NCBI RefSeq assembly: GCF_010692325.1
Contig: NZ_JAAHHW010000044.1
Coordinates: 1-52,266, forward strand
DNA from: Moorena sp. SIO3I8
GTDB taxonomy: Bacteria > Cyanobacteriota > Cyanobacteriia > Cyanobacteriales > Coleofasciculaceae
Direction of reading: 5' to 3'
DNA length: 52,266 bases
Part shown: in pieces, positions 36,206-46,382 of the stretch
Numbering within the stretch: position 1 is the stretch's first letter
How the letters are laid out: each line of letters opens with the position of its first letter
Position numbers and translations under genes: made by a program
The notes under the pieces: model-generated
What the model was told of the DNA's origin: nothing
Databases searched by the model: none
What the model saw: the letters and a program-made list of their open reading frames with translations, nothing else

Positions 36206-36686
36206 GTTGTTCGTCTAAGTTGAGACTTACAAGTCAGACTTACTAGATTTTCAAGGAAATTCCCTTCATGAGAGTAAAATCATAAGTGCTCGTTTCTTGA
36301 AATACTTCATATTTACTTCATATTTCCTTGATATTCTCCTTCATAATTCCCTGGCCTTTTGGCCAAAAGGCCAAGGTCAATCGCAATTTCAAGACTAAGC
36401 TACTGGCACAGTTAATCTATTTAGGGCTTTTTTTATCAACTATTAACACGTCCAAAACTTGTCGAAACCCTTAAGTTAGTGCGATCTGAATTATCTAAGC
36501 TGGGGAAGCTTTTTTTTTCCAAGTCTCCTGCTGTCGTCATTTACATAAACACCAAAATAATGATAACCATTAACAAAAACCTGTAGCCTAGTTGAGCAGC
36601 TGTTAGCCTAAGCTAGAAATAAGAGGCATGTGTTCTTCTTAATCATCTAGGCATTGCCACTATTACTGAAGCTGTTCACCAAATCT
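36206..36686. other. 480-bp divergent intergenic with 22-bp palindrome
   Basis: Contains a perfect palindrome (TGGCCTTTTGG then CCAAAAGGCCA) at 36352-36373 and three ACTTCATATTT-like units at about 36303-36325. It separates the methyltransferase and the copper ATPase, so operators for both may be here. Confidence 0.5.
36352..36373. promoter_or_regulatory. 22-bp perfect palindrome
   Basis: TGGCCTTTTGG followed by CCAAAAGGCCA, self-complementary over 22 bp, about 150 bp upstream of the methyltransferase start. It could be an operator, or a fragment of the TTGGCC-type dispersed repeat also seen near 45757 and 44940. Confidence 0.6.
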
Positions 36687-39086
36687 ATGCCAAAATCTAT
36701 CCCAACTTATCCCAAGACTACCTTAACTCAACCAGCTTTGCCTGTAGAAACCATCACATTAGATGTAACTGGCATGAAATGTGCTGGTTGTGTTGGTGTA
36801 GTGGAACGGCAACTGAGCAGTAACCCTGGGGTATCGAAAGCCTGTGTCAATCTGGTAACTGGGGTAGCTGTGGTAGAGTATCAAGCTGGTGAGGTAGAAC
36901 CAACTGTCCTAGCTGAGCTGCTTACATCAAAAGGGTTTCCTAGTCAACCCCGTTTACCTGAAACTGAACAGGGAACTAAGAGCCAAGATAGGTTAACACC
37001 AGCCCAGAGACATCAGCAAGAAGCCAGAGCATACCGCCAGCAACTAGTGATTGCTGCTGTGCTGATTGTCTTCTCTACAGTGGGACATATCGGTCATTGG
37101 TTCCATGGACCAATGGTGCCAGTATTGAGTACTTTGTGGTTCCATTGGGGATTGGCAACTCTAGCGCTATTACTTCCGGGACGCTCTATTATCGTAGAGG
37201 GTGGGCGCGGTTTGTGGCACGGTGCTCCCAATATGAATACGTTGATCGGACTGGGGGCGGTGACGGCTTACACCACTAGCTGTGTGGCATTACTATTCCC
37301 TAACCTGGGATGGGAATGTTTCTTTGATGAGCCAGTGATGTTGCTGGGTTTTATTCTTTTAGGTCGGACCTTAGAGCAAGGGGCAAGATATCAAGCTACT
37401 GCTGACTTTGAGTCTTTGCTATCCCTACAGCCTCAGGTAGCCCGGTTGATTGGAACATTAGACAGTAAAGAAGGTGATCAAGGGGGTATCGAAATTCCTG
37501 TGGAGCAAGTCCGGGTGGGAGAATGGTTAAGGATATTACCTGGGGAAAAAGTTCCTGTCGATGGGGAAGTGATTACTGGACTCTCATCGATTGATGAGTC
37601 AATGCTAACGGGGGAATCTCTACCAGTATTGAAGCAAGCAGGGGACATGGTTACTGGTGGTACGTTGAATCAATCGGGAGTGCTGGTGCTAAAGGCAACC
37701 CGTACTGGTAAAGAAACTACTCTGGCACAAATTGTAGCACTAGTGGAGGAAGCGCAAACTCGGAAAGCGCCAGTACAGCAGTTAGCGGATTTGGTAGCAG
37801 GGTATTTTACCTATGGGGTGATGGCGATCGCATTTTTAACGTTCCTATTTTGGTACGTGGCTGGGACTAAAATCTGGCCGGAGGTCTGGTCAACCATGGC
37901 GGCTTCTCCATTACTGTTGAGTTTGAAATTAGCGATCGCAGTTTTAGTGATTGCTTGTCCCTGTGCCTTGGGTCTAGCCACACCTACCGCCATTCTAGTC
38001 GGTACTAGCCTGGGGGCAAAGCGGGGCTTATTAATCAAAGGCGGTGACATTTTAGAACAGGTGCATCGGCTGGATACTGTGGTTTTTGACAAAACCGGTA
38101 CCCTAACTCAGGGTCAACCTACGGTTACCGATTGCCTGCTGATTCAACCTGATACAGAGAATAACAAACCGAGCGGGATTGCTACGAAAACCATTGCTCT
38201 ATCTTCTGCTAGCCAATTGCTGCAACTGGCAGCAGCAGCAGAAAGTGGCACATCCCATCCCTTAGGTAGGGCAATTGTTACCGAAGCTCAACAGCAACAG
38301 TTACCGATGTTAGGGGCTCAAGATTTTTACACAGAACCAGGATTGGGACTATCAGCTTTAGTAGAAAACCAACGGGTAGTGCTTGGCAGTGCAGACTGGT
38401 TGAGTAAGCAGGGTATTACGATTAGTGATACTGCTCAAGGTGAAGTCAAGGCTTTGGCAGATGGGGGTAAAACAGTAGTTTATGTAGCTGTTGATGGGGT
38501 ACTAGCTGGATTAATTGGTGTCAATGATCTTCCGAGATTGGAGGCTAAAGAAACAGTAGAACACCTCAAAGACCTGGGATTGCAGGTGATGATGCTAACT
38601 GGTGACAGACCGGAAGTGGCGGCTGCTGTGGCCAAAACTTTGTCAATAGACCCAGAGGATGTTATCGCTGGGGTGCTTCCGGATGGCAAAGCTAATGCGA
38701 TCGCAAACCTTCAAGACCAGGGACACTGTGTCGCTATGGTGGGAGATGGCATCAATGACAGTCCAGCTCTAGCACAAGCTGATGTTGGGATTGCCTTGCA
38801 TGGGGGAACCGATGTGGCAGCGGAAACAGCAGGAATTATTCTGATCAGAAATAACTTGCTCGATGTGGTCAAGTCCATAGACCTATCACGAGCCACCTTC
38901 AACAAAATCCGCCAGAATCTGTTTTGGGCATTCGGTTACAATATATTGGGTATTCCCATAGCGGCTGGTGGGCTACTACCAGGATTTGGGATAGTACTTT
39001 CTCCTGCTGCTGCTGGTGCCTTCATGGCTTTCAGCTCAGTTAGTGTTGTCACAAACTCTCTGCTGCTAACCCGTTTGCGGAATTAG
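36687..39086 (+). CDS. ctaA: copper-transporting P-type ATPase (CtaA-like)
   Basis: A 799-aa P1B-1 ATPase. One heavy-metal-associated domain at the N-terminus carries GMKCAGC (29-35). The ion channel has the CPC motif at 424-426. The phosphorylation site is D468 in DKTGT; further motifs are SHPLGRA, the TGDRP hinge and [10 protein letters not shown]. The metal-site and the [13 protein letters not shown] form match cyanobacterial CtaA (copper import toward the thylakoid pathway) rather than PacS. A TTG at 36654 would add eleven codons; the ATG at 36687 is preferred. No copper regulator is adjacent. Confidence 0.9.
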   Translation: MPKSIPTYPKTTLTQPALPVETITLDVTGMKCAGCVGVVERQLSSNPGVSKACVNLVTGVAVVEYQAGEVEPTVLAELLTSKGFPSQPRLPETEQGTKSQDRLTPAQRHQQEARAYRQQLVIAAVLIVFSTVGHIGHWFHGPMVPVLSTLWFHWGLATLALLLPGRSIIVEGGRGLWHGAPNMNTLIGLGAVTAYTTSCVALLFPNLGWECFFDEPVMLLGFILLGRTLEQGARYQATADFESLLSLQPQVARLIGTLDSKEGDQGGIEIPVEQVRVGEWLRILPGEKVPVDGEVITGLSSIDESMLTGESLPVLKQAGDMVTGGTLNQSGVLVLKATRTGKETTLAQIVALVEEAQTRKAPVQQLADLVAGYFTYGVMAIAFLTFLFWYVAGTKIWPEVWSTMAASPLLLSLKLAIAVLVIACPCALGLATPTAILVGTSLGAKRGLLIKGGDILEQVHRLDTVVFDKTGTLTQGQPTVTDCLLIQPDTENNKPSGIATKTIALSSASQLLQLAAAAESGTSHPLGRAIVTEAQQQQLPMLGAQDFYTEPGLGLSALVENQRVVLGSADWLSKQGITISDTAQGEVKALADGGKTVVYVAVDGVLAGLIGVNDLPRLEAKETVEHLKDLGLQVMMLTGDRPEVAAAVAKTLSIDPEDVIAGVLPDGKANAIANLQDQGHCVAMVGDGINDSPALAQADVGIALHGGTDVAAETAGIILIRNNLLDVVKSIDLSRATFNKIRQNLFWAFGYNILGIPIAAGGLLPGFGIVLSPAAAGAFMAFSSVSVVTNSLLLTRLRN

Positions 39087-39366
39087 TTCAAGTTCGCTTG
39101 AATACCTAGAATAGACCATCAGAGCAGCAAGGTTTCAGAAGGCTACAGTATCCTGGGTGGTCGGAAGCCACGGCCATAGGGTAAGCTTGGCGTCTGGTAG
39201 TTTACTATTATTGATTCAAGGAATAATCAGGTAATGCTGAGCACTCAGGAGATTTTTCTAGGTAAATCAGTCCTTAAGTCAGTCGCAAGCTGGTTGAGAC
39301 CTGTGCCAATGTAAGTAAATAAGAGTATTGTTCTCAACCAATTACCCTTTTGATCACGAGCGATTC
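39087..39366. other. intergenic, nothing recognised
   Basis: About 280 bp between ctaA and the FHA gene with no repeat array, terminator with a T-run, or open frame that I can support, apart from a short fragment (CCACGGCCATAGGGTAAGC) of a dispersed repeat near 39170. Confidence 0.45.
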
Positions 39367-39807
39367 ATGGCTACACAATCCGACCACAACCATTTATTGA
39401 TTATTGAGGATGACAAGGGAAGCAAGCAGATTCCTTTGGAAGATGAGGTATATTCTATCGGTAGAGATCCAGAGTCTGATATCCGCCTGTTTTCAAAGTT
39501 TGTGTCTCGCCGACATGCGACCTTAGTAAGGCGTAGACGTTCTGATGGTAGTCCCTACTACCGAATTTTTGATGGTAACCTCAAAGGGAAGGCTAGTTCC
39601 AATGGCATTTTAATCAATGGTCGTAAGCTTCAAGCCCATGATCTCGAAGATGAAGATGAGGTAATTTTCGCACCTAAGGTCAGTGCTAAATATTATCTAC
39701 TGAAGCGAGAGAATACCCCAACTGATCCAGTAGATCAAATGGATGAGTATGATATTACCCTAATTAATCCCGGTATGATTGATGATTCGGAAGAATGGGA
39801 TAATTAG
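39367..39807 (+). CDS. FHA-domain protein
   Basis: A 146-aa protein with a single forkhead-associated domain. The key pieces are YSIGRDPESDI (the arginine that binds phosphothreonine), SRRHATL, and SSNGILINGRKL. The C-terminal tail is acidic. FHA proteins bind phosphothreonine peptides and so link Ser/Thr kinases to their targets; no kinase is adjacent. A TTG start at 39328 would add 13 residues (MFSTNYPFDHERF), but the ATG at 39367 leaves the domain complete. It is convergent with the AAA pair across a shared hairpin. Confidence 0.88.
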   Translation: MATQSDHNHLLIIEDDKGSKQIPLEDEVYSIGRDPESDIRLFSKFVSRRHATLVRRRRSDGSPYYRIFDGNLKGKASSNGILINGRKLQAHDLEDEDEVIFAPKVSAKYYLLKRENTPTDPVDQMDEYDITLINPGMIDDSEEWDN

Positions 39808-39827
39808 TAAGTAAATGACCGCCAAGT

Positions 39828-39856
39828 TAACCTTAAAATTTATAATTTTAAGGTTA
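39828..39856. terminator. bidirectional terminator candidate
   Basis: TAACCTTAAAATT pairs with AATTTTAAGGTTA around a 3-base loop between the convergent FHA and AAA genes. The outer ACCGC/GCGGT bases extend the pairing. Confidence 0.7.
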
Positions 39857-39889
39857 TAGTTTGAGCGGTTAGCTACAGGATGTTAAAGT

Positions 39890-42505
39890 TTACCAGTCGC
39901 AACGGGAGAATAGATCACTAAGAAAAGACTTGCGCCAATCCGTCACTGGGTCTTCTCTCCGGAAAGTCACAGTACGATTTTCCTTGGTGTTCCACGGTGC
40001 CAAGGGTAAGTGACCTTCCTCCGCTTTGTTTTTGTTGAAAATTTCTGCATACCAGTTTACTTTTTCCCACCACTCGTACCATGTTTCATCTAATAATTCA
40101 TCATACTCTCCCTTGGGTAAACCACGCTCAGCAATAATTTTGTCCAAGATCTGCTTTTGTACACTGAAGCCAAACTTTCCATCTGAGTGTTTGACCCAAA
40201 GGGTGTTAAGAGTACGTAGCTTTTGGCAGGAACATTGTTCAATATGTTTGAGATCGAGCCAACCTTCTTTTTCTCGATCAGCGATGTAAAGCATGATACG
40301 AACATTTTTTAGCTCAGCATCTTTCCAGTTTCCCGACTTCATAAAGAAGTGAAGTTCAGCGAGGAAGTGATTCAACAGAGAGTCTTTGATAATTTGAGAG
40401 TCTCGACCGTTTTCAGATAGTAACTCAATGTATTCTCGATGAAAATTTTCTACGGCATTCGTTGAGAGGATTGACTGTTCTTGAGGAATAAAGCTAGGTA
40501 TAGGAATTTCTGTATCAATATCAACGTTTGGAAACTTTTGCCAAGCAGTATCAAGGATATAAAAGGCTTCTTGGTAAGCTTTTAAGGCTTTCTCGATCTG
40601 CCCTTCTGTTCTCAACAAGCTCCCTTCTACTCTTTTGACATGAACCTGAATTGCCCATTCTTCGGGGACATCTGAATTTGGTTGTGAGGGTAAGAGATTG
40701 TTTTTCTTGATCTGTTTAATCATTTGTCTAGCCTCATTCCACCGTTCGGTTGCTTTACTATCCTGTTCAAATTCTTGGTACTTCTGACTAAGTTGCTGAT
40801 TTGCTAAAGAAATTGAAGCTAGCAGCATGGCTTGCTTGAGATTGCGTTTGTCTTCTCGGATTAGTGTAGACTTACTGACTTGAACCCATGCCTCTTGTGC
40901 TTCAGAAGACAGCCCCTTGTTTTGGAGTTCTGCGGCAACTTCAGAGAGGCGATTAATGGTTTCGATATCTTCTTTGATTATTTTATGAGCAGCTTTAGCT
41001 TGCTGTACTCTGATCACTTCCTTACCTGCCACTACTCCTGAAAAAATTGCTCCCAACACAGCTATACTTAGCACCACAGCGCCGATCTGAATCCGCTGTT
41101 GAGCCTTCCGATTCGCCTCAGTTAGTACCTGATTTCTCTTCTGGGTCGCTTCCCTATCCTTCCTCTCTCTGTCTAATTCTGCTTCCAGCTTTTCTTGAGC
41201 GATTTGCTCCTCAATCCCCTTCTTTTCACTAGCCGCCAAAAACTGTTGATCTAAATAACTTAAATTCTTTCTTTTCGCCCAAGCCTGAGCATCCTTGAGA
41301 GCCTTCCCCCGCAACAACAGCGACTCATCCTGACATCCCGACGCCACCCAAGCCCTAAACCCTTCCGAATAGGGACGTAATGCAGCTAATTCTTGTTCAA
41401 TCCAGTCTTGATTAAAGACTTGATGGTAGATACGGTTATAGACTTTAAGAACTGGAAAAGCTCCAACTCTCTGCTTCACCACTAATCCAGATAACTGTAA
41501 CTTACCTTCCTCAAAACTGTTATTGGCAACAACTTCCCCCTGCTGCCACACTTGCTGATACAATTCCAACAAGTAGGCAGACCGTTGCTCATTACTCAAG
41601 ATGCGGTCGCGTATGGTCTTCAAATGTTCTGGCTCATCGGTAGCTTCCCAGTTCGAGATGATATGCGATCGCACCAATTGCTCAATCCATTCCTTCTCCC
41701 CCTTTTTTAAGGGATCGAAAACCGAGGCAGAACTAACCACCAACTGACACAGCTTTTGGGTAAGAAACGGCTGTCCTCCTGTCCAGTCTAATATTTCCTG
41801 GAGAACAGCCTGGGGGTTGCTGACCTGTCCCGCCAATCCCCTAACTAACGGCTCAACTTCATGGCGTTGAAAGCCATGTAACTCCACGGCCCGTCCGATA
41901 TTAAACGGGGTTCGGTCTTTATCTCCAATTAAATCCCCCGGTGTCGCCACCCCCAACAGGACAAAACTGAGGCGATTATAGGCAGAATTTTCTGCCCGTT
42001 TGTTGTAACAAGCTCGAATTAGGGCAAAGAAGTCATCTTTGAAACTTAATTGCAGAACACTATCGATTTCATCAATAAAAATAACAATCGGTTGAGCAAT
42101 ATATTCAAACAATACCTCTTTGAGAAACTTACCAAAGCACTGCACCGGAGAAATCTTTTGGTGCTGTTGAAGCCAATGGTATTCGTCAAACCTATCGTAG
42201 AGTTCCAACTCAGACACCAACCCACTAATCAAACCGCCATACCATTCCCGTGGGGGAATCTGTTGCGACCCGAGCATGGTAATATCAATAGAAGCACAAA
42301 CAATGTCTTCTTGTTGCAACCGTTTTATGGTTTGAACTTTCAGGGAAGACTTCCCCATCTGACGGGAATTTAAGACATAACAAAATTCCCCTGCTTTTAG
42401 GTATTGATACAACTCTTCATCGGCCTGACGCTTGACATAACTGCTAGCATTAAGGGGTAATGCGCCGCCTACTTGATAAATTTGCATAGTCTGGGTTCCC
42501 ATCAT
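39890..42505 (-). CDS. AAA-like (AAA_35) ATPase with TM helix and C-terminal region
   Basis: An 871-aa protein. The N-terminal AAA_35-type domain has a P-loop variant SRQMGKSS (47-54) and Walker B VIFIDE (141-146), followed by [15 protein letters not shown] charged coiled coil and a TM helix (about 475-495: [18 protein letters not shown]) lead to a 370-residue helical C-terminus, TPR-like in part, without a recognised effector. The longer frame starts 45 codons upstream, but the ATG at 42505 overlaps the stop of the preceding gene as ATGA and has AGGAGA in front, so I choose it. Cyanobacterial AAA_35 proteins are predicted sensors or conflict-system ATPases. Confidence 0.82.
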   Translation of the reverse strand: MMGTQTMQIYQVGGALPLNASSYVKRQADEELYQYLKAGEFCYVLNSRQMGKSSLKVQTIKRLQQEDIVCASIDITMLGSQQIPPREWYGGLISGLVSELELYDRFDEYHWLQQHQKISPVQCFGKFLKEVLFEYIAQPIVIFIDEIDSVLQLSFKDDFFALIRACYNKRAENSAYNRLSFVLLGVATPGDLIGDKDRTPFNIGRAVELHGFQRHEVEPLVRGLAGQVSNPQAVLQEILDWTGGQPFLTQKLCQLVVSSASVFDPLKKGEKEWIEQLVRSHIISNWEATDEPEHLKTIRDRILSNEQRSAYLLELYQQVWQQGEVVANNSFEEGKLQLSGLVVKQRVGAFPVLKVYNRIYHQVFNQDWIEQELAALRPYSEGFRAWVASGCQDESLLLRGKALKDAQAWAKRKNLSYLDQQFLAASEKKGIEEQIAQEKLEAELDRERKDREATQKRNQVLTEANRKAQQRIQIGAVVLSIAVLGAIFSGVVAGKEVIRVQQAKAAHKIIKEDIETINRLSEVAAELQNKGLSSEAQEAWVQVSKSTLIREDKRNLKQAMLLASISLANQQLSQKYQEFEQDSKATERWNEARQMIKQIKKNNLLPSQPNSDVPEEWAIQVHVKRVEGSLLRTEGQIEKALKAYQEAFYILDTAWQKFPNVDIDTEIPIPSFIPQEQSILSTNAVENFHREYIELLSENGRDSQIIKDSLLNHFLAELHFFMKSGNWKDAELKNVRIMLYIADREKEGWLDLKHIEQCSCQKLRTLNTLWVKHSDGKFGFSVQKQILDKIIAERGLPKGEYDELLDETWYEWWEKVNWYAEIFNKNKAEEGHLPLAPWNTKENRTVTFRREDPVTDWRKSFLSDLFSRCDW

Positions 42506-43797
42506 GGGGTCTCCTGGAATCGCGCTTGAAAATACTCCCGATACAACTGACAACGGAGAGTTACCTGATGTGCTTGTAAATGAACTAATCCCATACTGTG
42601 TAGTTTGTAAGCCGATCGGGATTCTAAGGGAATCGGACAACTGGCCTCAATCACATCTTTAAAAGCATCAGCCAAAGCTTGGTGTTGCTGTAGCATCTGC
42701 CAGAGGTGTCGTAGATGGTTGCGATAAATCCCAGCTTCGGTGGCAGCATTGTTTAATACTTTCTCGAGGGAACCAATACCATTAAATTTGAGATGGTTAA
42801 AGCATTCGCCAATTAAATAGGGATGTCCGCCTACTAACCCCTGCAATTGCTCAACCTCAGATGCTGTACAATCAAGTTGGTATTGTTGCGCTAATTCAAT
42901 AATTTGCTCTTGGGTCAATTCCGGTAACTCAATCGGAACACCAACATTAAACGGGGATTCGTTAAGGTTAAGGGGAATATAAACTTCTGTGGAATGAACC
43001 ACCACTAATCGGAGCCGTTCTAAACGTTTACCCATCTTGGCTTTCTCATGCCAAGCCCTTAGCATTCCTAAAAAGTCCGATGCCACATCACGATGAGGAA
43101 AAACTCGGTCAACTTCATCCAAACATAGAACTACTGGCCTGTTAACCTGCCTTAGCAAATACCGTTCAAAGTAGTTGGTACAAGCCATTTTACTAGTCGA
43201 TAATCCTTCGTACCAATAATCAGCTAATCGATTAGCTAATCCTAAACTTTCACTGACACAGAAGCTAAACCACTTGAGTAATGAATTAAGATTGCCAAGG
43301 TCAGCATGGTTAGCCAGGTGTAGGTTAATATAAACAGTTTGATAGCCCTGCTGGGCAACCAACTTTTTCAGCACTCTAGCTATCAGTAAGGTCTTCCCCA
43401 TTAGACTTGGTGCTTTAATTCTCACCAAGGCACCTGGACGTAAAAGTGTTTGATAACAAGTGCTTTCAATGGGAGGACGTTCAACATAATAGTCAACGTC
43501 AGGGATAGCTTCCTCCTGATCTAAATCCGGTGTCCACGGATCTGGATTAACATTGCTATTGCTTGGTGCGCTTTCTTGATCTAGAAAAGCGATCGCTTTC
43601 CAGTCTTGCCCCAATTTTTCACTAATTTCTTGAAAATTCAGGTTATCGACAGGTCGGCCATTGAGATAATTATTGAGGGTTGATAGAGATATCTCCAATT
43701 CCTCAGCTAAGTCTTTCTGGCGAGGATAACCGTTGCGCTTAAGAGCTAATTTCACCTGGTCAATAGACTCGGGATGAACTCTGAGTGAGCGAGACAT
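42502..43797 (-). CDS. HTH plus AAA-like (AAA_35) ATPase
   Basis: A 431-aa protein. Residues about 10-65 form a Cro/XRE-like HTH ([25 protein letters not shown]). The ATPase domain (about 100-430) has a P-loop variant SLMGKT (the usual G-x4-GK region reads [10 protein letters not shown]), Walker [13 protein letters not shown], and [10 protein letters not shown], the same order as in the gene downstream. It is thus a regulator-like sibling of that protein, coupled to it by an ATGA overlap. The pair probably acts together, the HTH half perhaps sensing or controlling expression. Confidence 0.82.
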   Translation of the reverse strand: MSRSLRVHPESIDQVKLALKRNGYPRQKDLAEELEISLSTLNNYLNGRPVDNLNFQEISEKLGQDWKAIAFLDQESAPSNSNVNPDPWTPDLDQEEAIPDVDYYVERPPIESTCYQTLLRPGALVRIKAPSLMGKTLLIARVLKKLVAQQGYQTVYINLHLANHADLGNLNSLLKWFSFCVSESLGLANRLADYWYEGLSTSKMACTNYFERYLLRQVNRPVVLCLDEVDRVFPHRDVASDFLGMLRAWHEKAKMGKRLERLRLVVVHSTEVYIPLNLNESPFNVGVPIELPELTQEQIIELAQQYQLDCTASEVEQLQGLVGGHPYLIGECFNHLKFNGIGSLEKVLNNAATEAGIYRNHLRHLWQMLQQHQALADAFKDVIEASCPIPLESRSAYKLHSMGLVHLQAHQVTLRCQLYREYFQARFQETP

Positions 43798-43992
43798 AGT
43801 TGTCGGTTCGATGAACTACTCAAACTATAACTATCTTTTATAGTCACTCAGCCCAACTCAGGTACAACTCAGGTACAAGTCGGCAATCAACTATAAGTTG
43901 GCCATAAGTCACCTGATCTCAATAGCTTTCAAGGTCTCAACTGCTTTAGCCCCAGGGTTTGATGAAATTGTAGTTCACCTGAAACAATTTTC

Positions 43993-44148
43993 ATGAACAA
44001 TCTCGAAAGCTTCCAAACCCTTCTGGAAATTGTGTTACTAGTTCTAACCCTCTCTACTGAATCTCCATTGTTAGGTATTGTTGCTGCTATTTGTGCATTG
44101 TTGTATTTGTTAATCGACTCTGATGATTCAGATAACGGTGAGGAGTGA
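43993..44148 (+). CDS. 51-aa hydrophobic small protein
   Basis: An unlisted short gene, divergent from the HTH-AAA gene. It reads MNNLESFQTLLEIVLLVL..., has a hydrophobic core of about 30 residues split by STESP (two short TM segments or one bent one), and ends with an acidic tail DSDDSDNGEE. It has no clear Shine-Dalgarno. The order polar-hydrophobic-acidic and a proper stop support a real gene, but there is no family I can name. Its position 195 bp from the HTH-AAA start suggests it may belong to the same system. Confidence 0.55.
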   Translation: MNNLESFQTLLEIVLLVLTLSTESPLLGIVAAICALLYLLIDSDDSDNGEE

Positions 44149-44363
44149 GGCGGTTGTCTAGCTCCGGAGATGGGAAGATAGGGAGATAGGGAAATGGGGA
44201 GATACGGAAATGAAATTGATCTTTAGTCCTAATTTCCACCATTGGTATAAAGATACCAACTTAATCGATAACTACTTCATCAAAAGTTCCCGATTCCCGA
44301 TTCCCGATTCCCGATTCCCTGAACTATAGTCGTTAATTGTTAAACTATCCAAGTACAATTATA
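44149..44363. repeat. intergenic heptamer arrays
   Basis: GGGAGATA-like units at about 44170-44205 and GATTCCC heptamers at about 44288-44322. Confidence 0.75.
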
Positions 44364-45665
44364 CTACGAATTTTGCCGATTCACTAACTGAATTTTATTG
44401 ACAAAATAAGCTTCTCGATGCTGCAATGATTCAGCTAAGTCTAGCCCTTTTTGAAAGGCTGCTAAGGCTTGAGGATAGTTGTTCATATCCAGATAAATTT
44501 GACCAATTTTGTCGTAAGTGTTCATCAAGCCATAGTAATTATAGGATTTTTGCTCAACTTGAAGCAAAACCTCATAAACTTGCAAGGCAAACTCTGGCTG
44601 CTTAGAGGTCAGGTAAAGTTCTGCTAGAGGTTGTAGTGCTTCGCTAGCATGGGCAAACTGCTGTAGAGACCAGGCTAAGGCATAGGCTTCTTGATAGGTT
44701 TGACTAGCTTTTTCTGGTTGATTGAGGCTGTTGTAGTCAGATGCGATCGCAATTTTCAGGGCTGGAATCTGGGTATCATTGCCTTGATTGAGGTAAATGT
44801 CCACTAATTGCTGCTTTTTGGGCAATGCCTGGTCTGGTTGTTGGTCTTGGTCGTAGATATAAGCTAGCTCTTGTAAATAAGCCACTTGTTCTTGTTCATT
44901 TATGCGTTCGCGAAGCGGTTCCATTCGCGTAGCGTGGCCCAAAGGCCAAGGAACATCGCGTTGATTCTGAGCTTGATTCTGAGCTTGAGCCAGTAATTCC
45001 TCATAGGTTTCTGCTGCTTTGGGATAATCAAACCAAGCCATGTGCAATTGACCCATGGTCTTCAAGGTAGCCTCAACCGCTGCCATATCTTCCTGGTTGC
45101 GAGCATCAGCGAGAATTTGCTCATAAACTGTCAAGGCTTGTCCTGGTACTCGGATCTGTTCATAAGCCTTACCCAAAGCTTTTAAGAGTGGCAGATTGAT
45201 CGAGTCTTCTGCTTTATTTTCCTGCTGAATCTCTTCCAAGCGTGCCGTAATTAGTTGCACTGACTGCTTATTGTTTTCATTCCAGGCAACTCCTCCTACT
45301 CTGCCCAAAGTTTGCACTTCTGCCACTGGATCCCCTAGCACTCGCCGCAGTCGGATTTCCCGATACCAGATCTCAAAGGCTTTGGATTGATTACCAGCTT
45401 TGAATTCAGCTTGAGCTTCAGCATTCAGTTCATCCAAAGCTTGGCTGAGTCTAGAACGTTCGGAAGGGTTGAGAGGTTCGTCTGGGGATAACGAAGGAAG
45501 GAGGGGATCAGGAGAAGTCAGTTCCAATGGATTGGGATTATCATTATCATTGGATTGGCACAAGGTCACACTAGCAAAACATAACGGGAGTATAGCAGCG
45601 GATAATGCTATAATTGCCCAGTTGCTTAGTTTGAGTCTGAGAGGATGTAAGCGCAAGGTAGCCAT
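44364..45665 (-). CDS. exported TPR-repeat protein with repeat-derived insertion
   Basis: A 433-aa protein. The N-terminal signal segment (about 16-36: WAIIALSAAILPLCFASVTLC) suggests export, with a possible lipobox-like cysteine. The rest consists of TPR-like helix pairs (KAFEIWYREIRLRRVLGD, YEQILADARNQEDMAAVEATLKTMG, YEELLAQAQN, YEVLLQVEQ, ALAAFQKGLDLAESL). Around residues 239-254, between two repeats, the stretch WPLGHATRMEPLRERI is encoded by a dispersed repeat that has entered the gene in-frame. The role is unknown; TPR proteins of this type scaffold protein complexes in the periplasm or at the membrane. Confidence 0.8.
   Translation of the reverse strand: MATLRLHPLRLKLSNWAIIALSAAILPLCFASVTLCQSNDNDNPNPLELTSPDPLLPSLSPDEPLNPSERSRLSQALDELNAEAQAEFKAGNQSKAFEIWYREIRLRRVLGDPVAEVQTLGRVGGVAWNENNKQSVQLITARLEEIQQENKAEDSINLPLLKALGKAYEQIRVPGQALTVYEQILADARNQEDMAAVEATLKTMGQLHMAWFDYPKAAETYEELLAQAQNQAQNQRDVPWPLGHATRMEPLRERINEQEQVAYLQELAYIYDQDQQPDQALPKKQQLVDIYLNQGNDTQIPALKIAIASDYNSLNQPEKASQTYQEAYALAWSLQQFAHASEALQPLAELYLTSKQPEFALQVYEVLLQVEQKSYNYYGLMNTYDKIGQIYLDMNNYPQALAAFQKGLDLAESLQHREAYFVNKIQLVNRQNS
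44903..44952 (-). repeat. dispersed repeat inserted in-frame in TPR gene
   Basis: The block contains GGCCACGCTACGCGAATGG and GAACCGCTTCGCGAACGC on the minus strand. GGCCACGCTACGCGAA also occurs in intergenic DNA near 45763-45780 and, with variants, near 281-296. Confidence 0.7.
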
Positions 45666-46382
45666 AAGGAAACTAAAGAAGGTTACTACCAGTTAGGCTA
45701 GCGATTTTAGGTTCAAATTGACCAAAAAGATGGGTTTCAAGCCCCGTCCTTCGTTGGCCTTTGGCCACGCTACGCGAACGACGGCTTTTAATTAATTTGC
45801 TATACTAAAGGAGTAGCCTAGCACAGACAGGATTCGTCGGTACTGTCATTAAGCCCACGACGTAAAGCGATGCTAGTACATGAGGCGCGAAAAACCTCAT
45901 TAAAAACGTATGGATCCTAGCGGATACCAAAAACCAGTAAAGCAAACCTTAGAAAATGAAAGTACCGTGGGGCACACGGGAACTGAGGAAACTCAACGCT
46001 TAGGGAGATAAGCCCACTGGCATTAGTTAAATTAGGCTAAAGACTTGGTTTTTAAACGGGTATTCGGCTTAAGTATTGCCTTTTAGGATAGCTAATTTTA
46101 AGGCATGTCGAGGAACTAAGAATCCCCGTCCATAAGCGGGCGGGGAGTGTCAAATCTGGCCATATTCTGCGGTAAGCCACCTGATCCGCCTGGGGAGTTA
46201 TACCAATTCTTAGGGCTGAGACACCTACACATCAATTTCATCTGACCATCTCCCCATCTGGCCATCTGCATCTGTAGTCCTACTTTGAAGAATTGGTATT
46301 ATTTATGCCCGCCTGCACTAGTCCGACCGCTTCCGGGACGAAGTTTGTTCCTGCCACTAAGATTTAGGACTGCTAGATGATA
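45666..46382. other. intergenic with TnpB-type scar
   Basis: About 717 bp without a gene. It contains a dispersed-repeat copy (45750-45785), a TnpB-type 3' end scar (about 45800-46153), and CCATCTGGCCATCT heptamer-like repeats near 46245-46270. Confidence 0.6.
45800..46153 (+). mobile_element. IS200/IS605-type (TnpB) 3' end scar
   Basis: The right end GAATCCCCGTCC-loop-GGGCGGGGAGTGTCAA lies at 46120-46153. Upstream blocks (CCGTGGGGCACACGGGAACT, AGCCCACTGG, AGACTTGGTTTTTAAACGGG, AGTATTGCC) align by eye with the inverted scar at 1.2-1.7 kb. No transposase frame remains. The conserved blocks fit a structured noncoding RNA region at the end of a TnpB element. Confidence 0.45.

Noticed and set aside
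42506-42640. 45-codon N-terminal extension of the TM ATPase
   Set aside because: It overlaps the end of the HTH-AAA gene in another frame; the ATGA overlap with AGGAGA upstream at 42505 is the better start.
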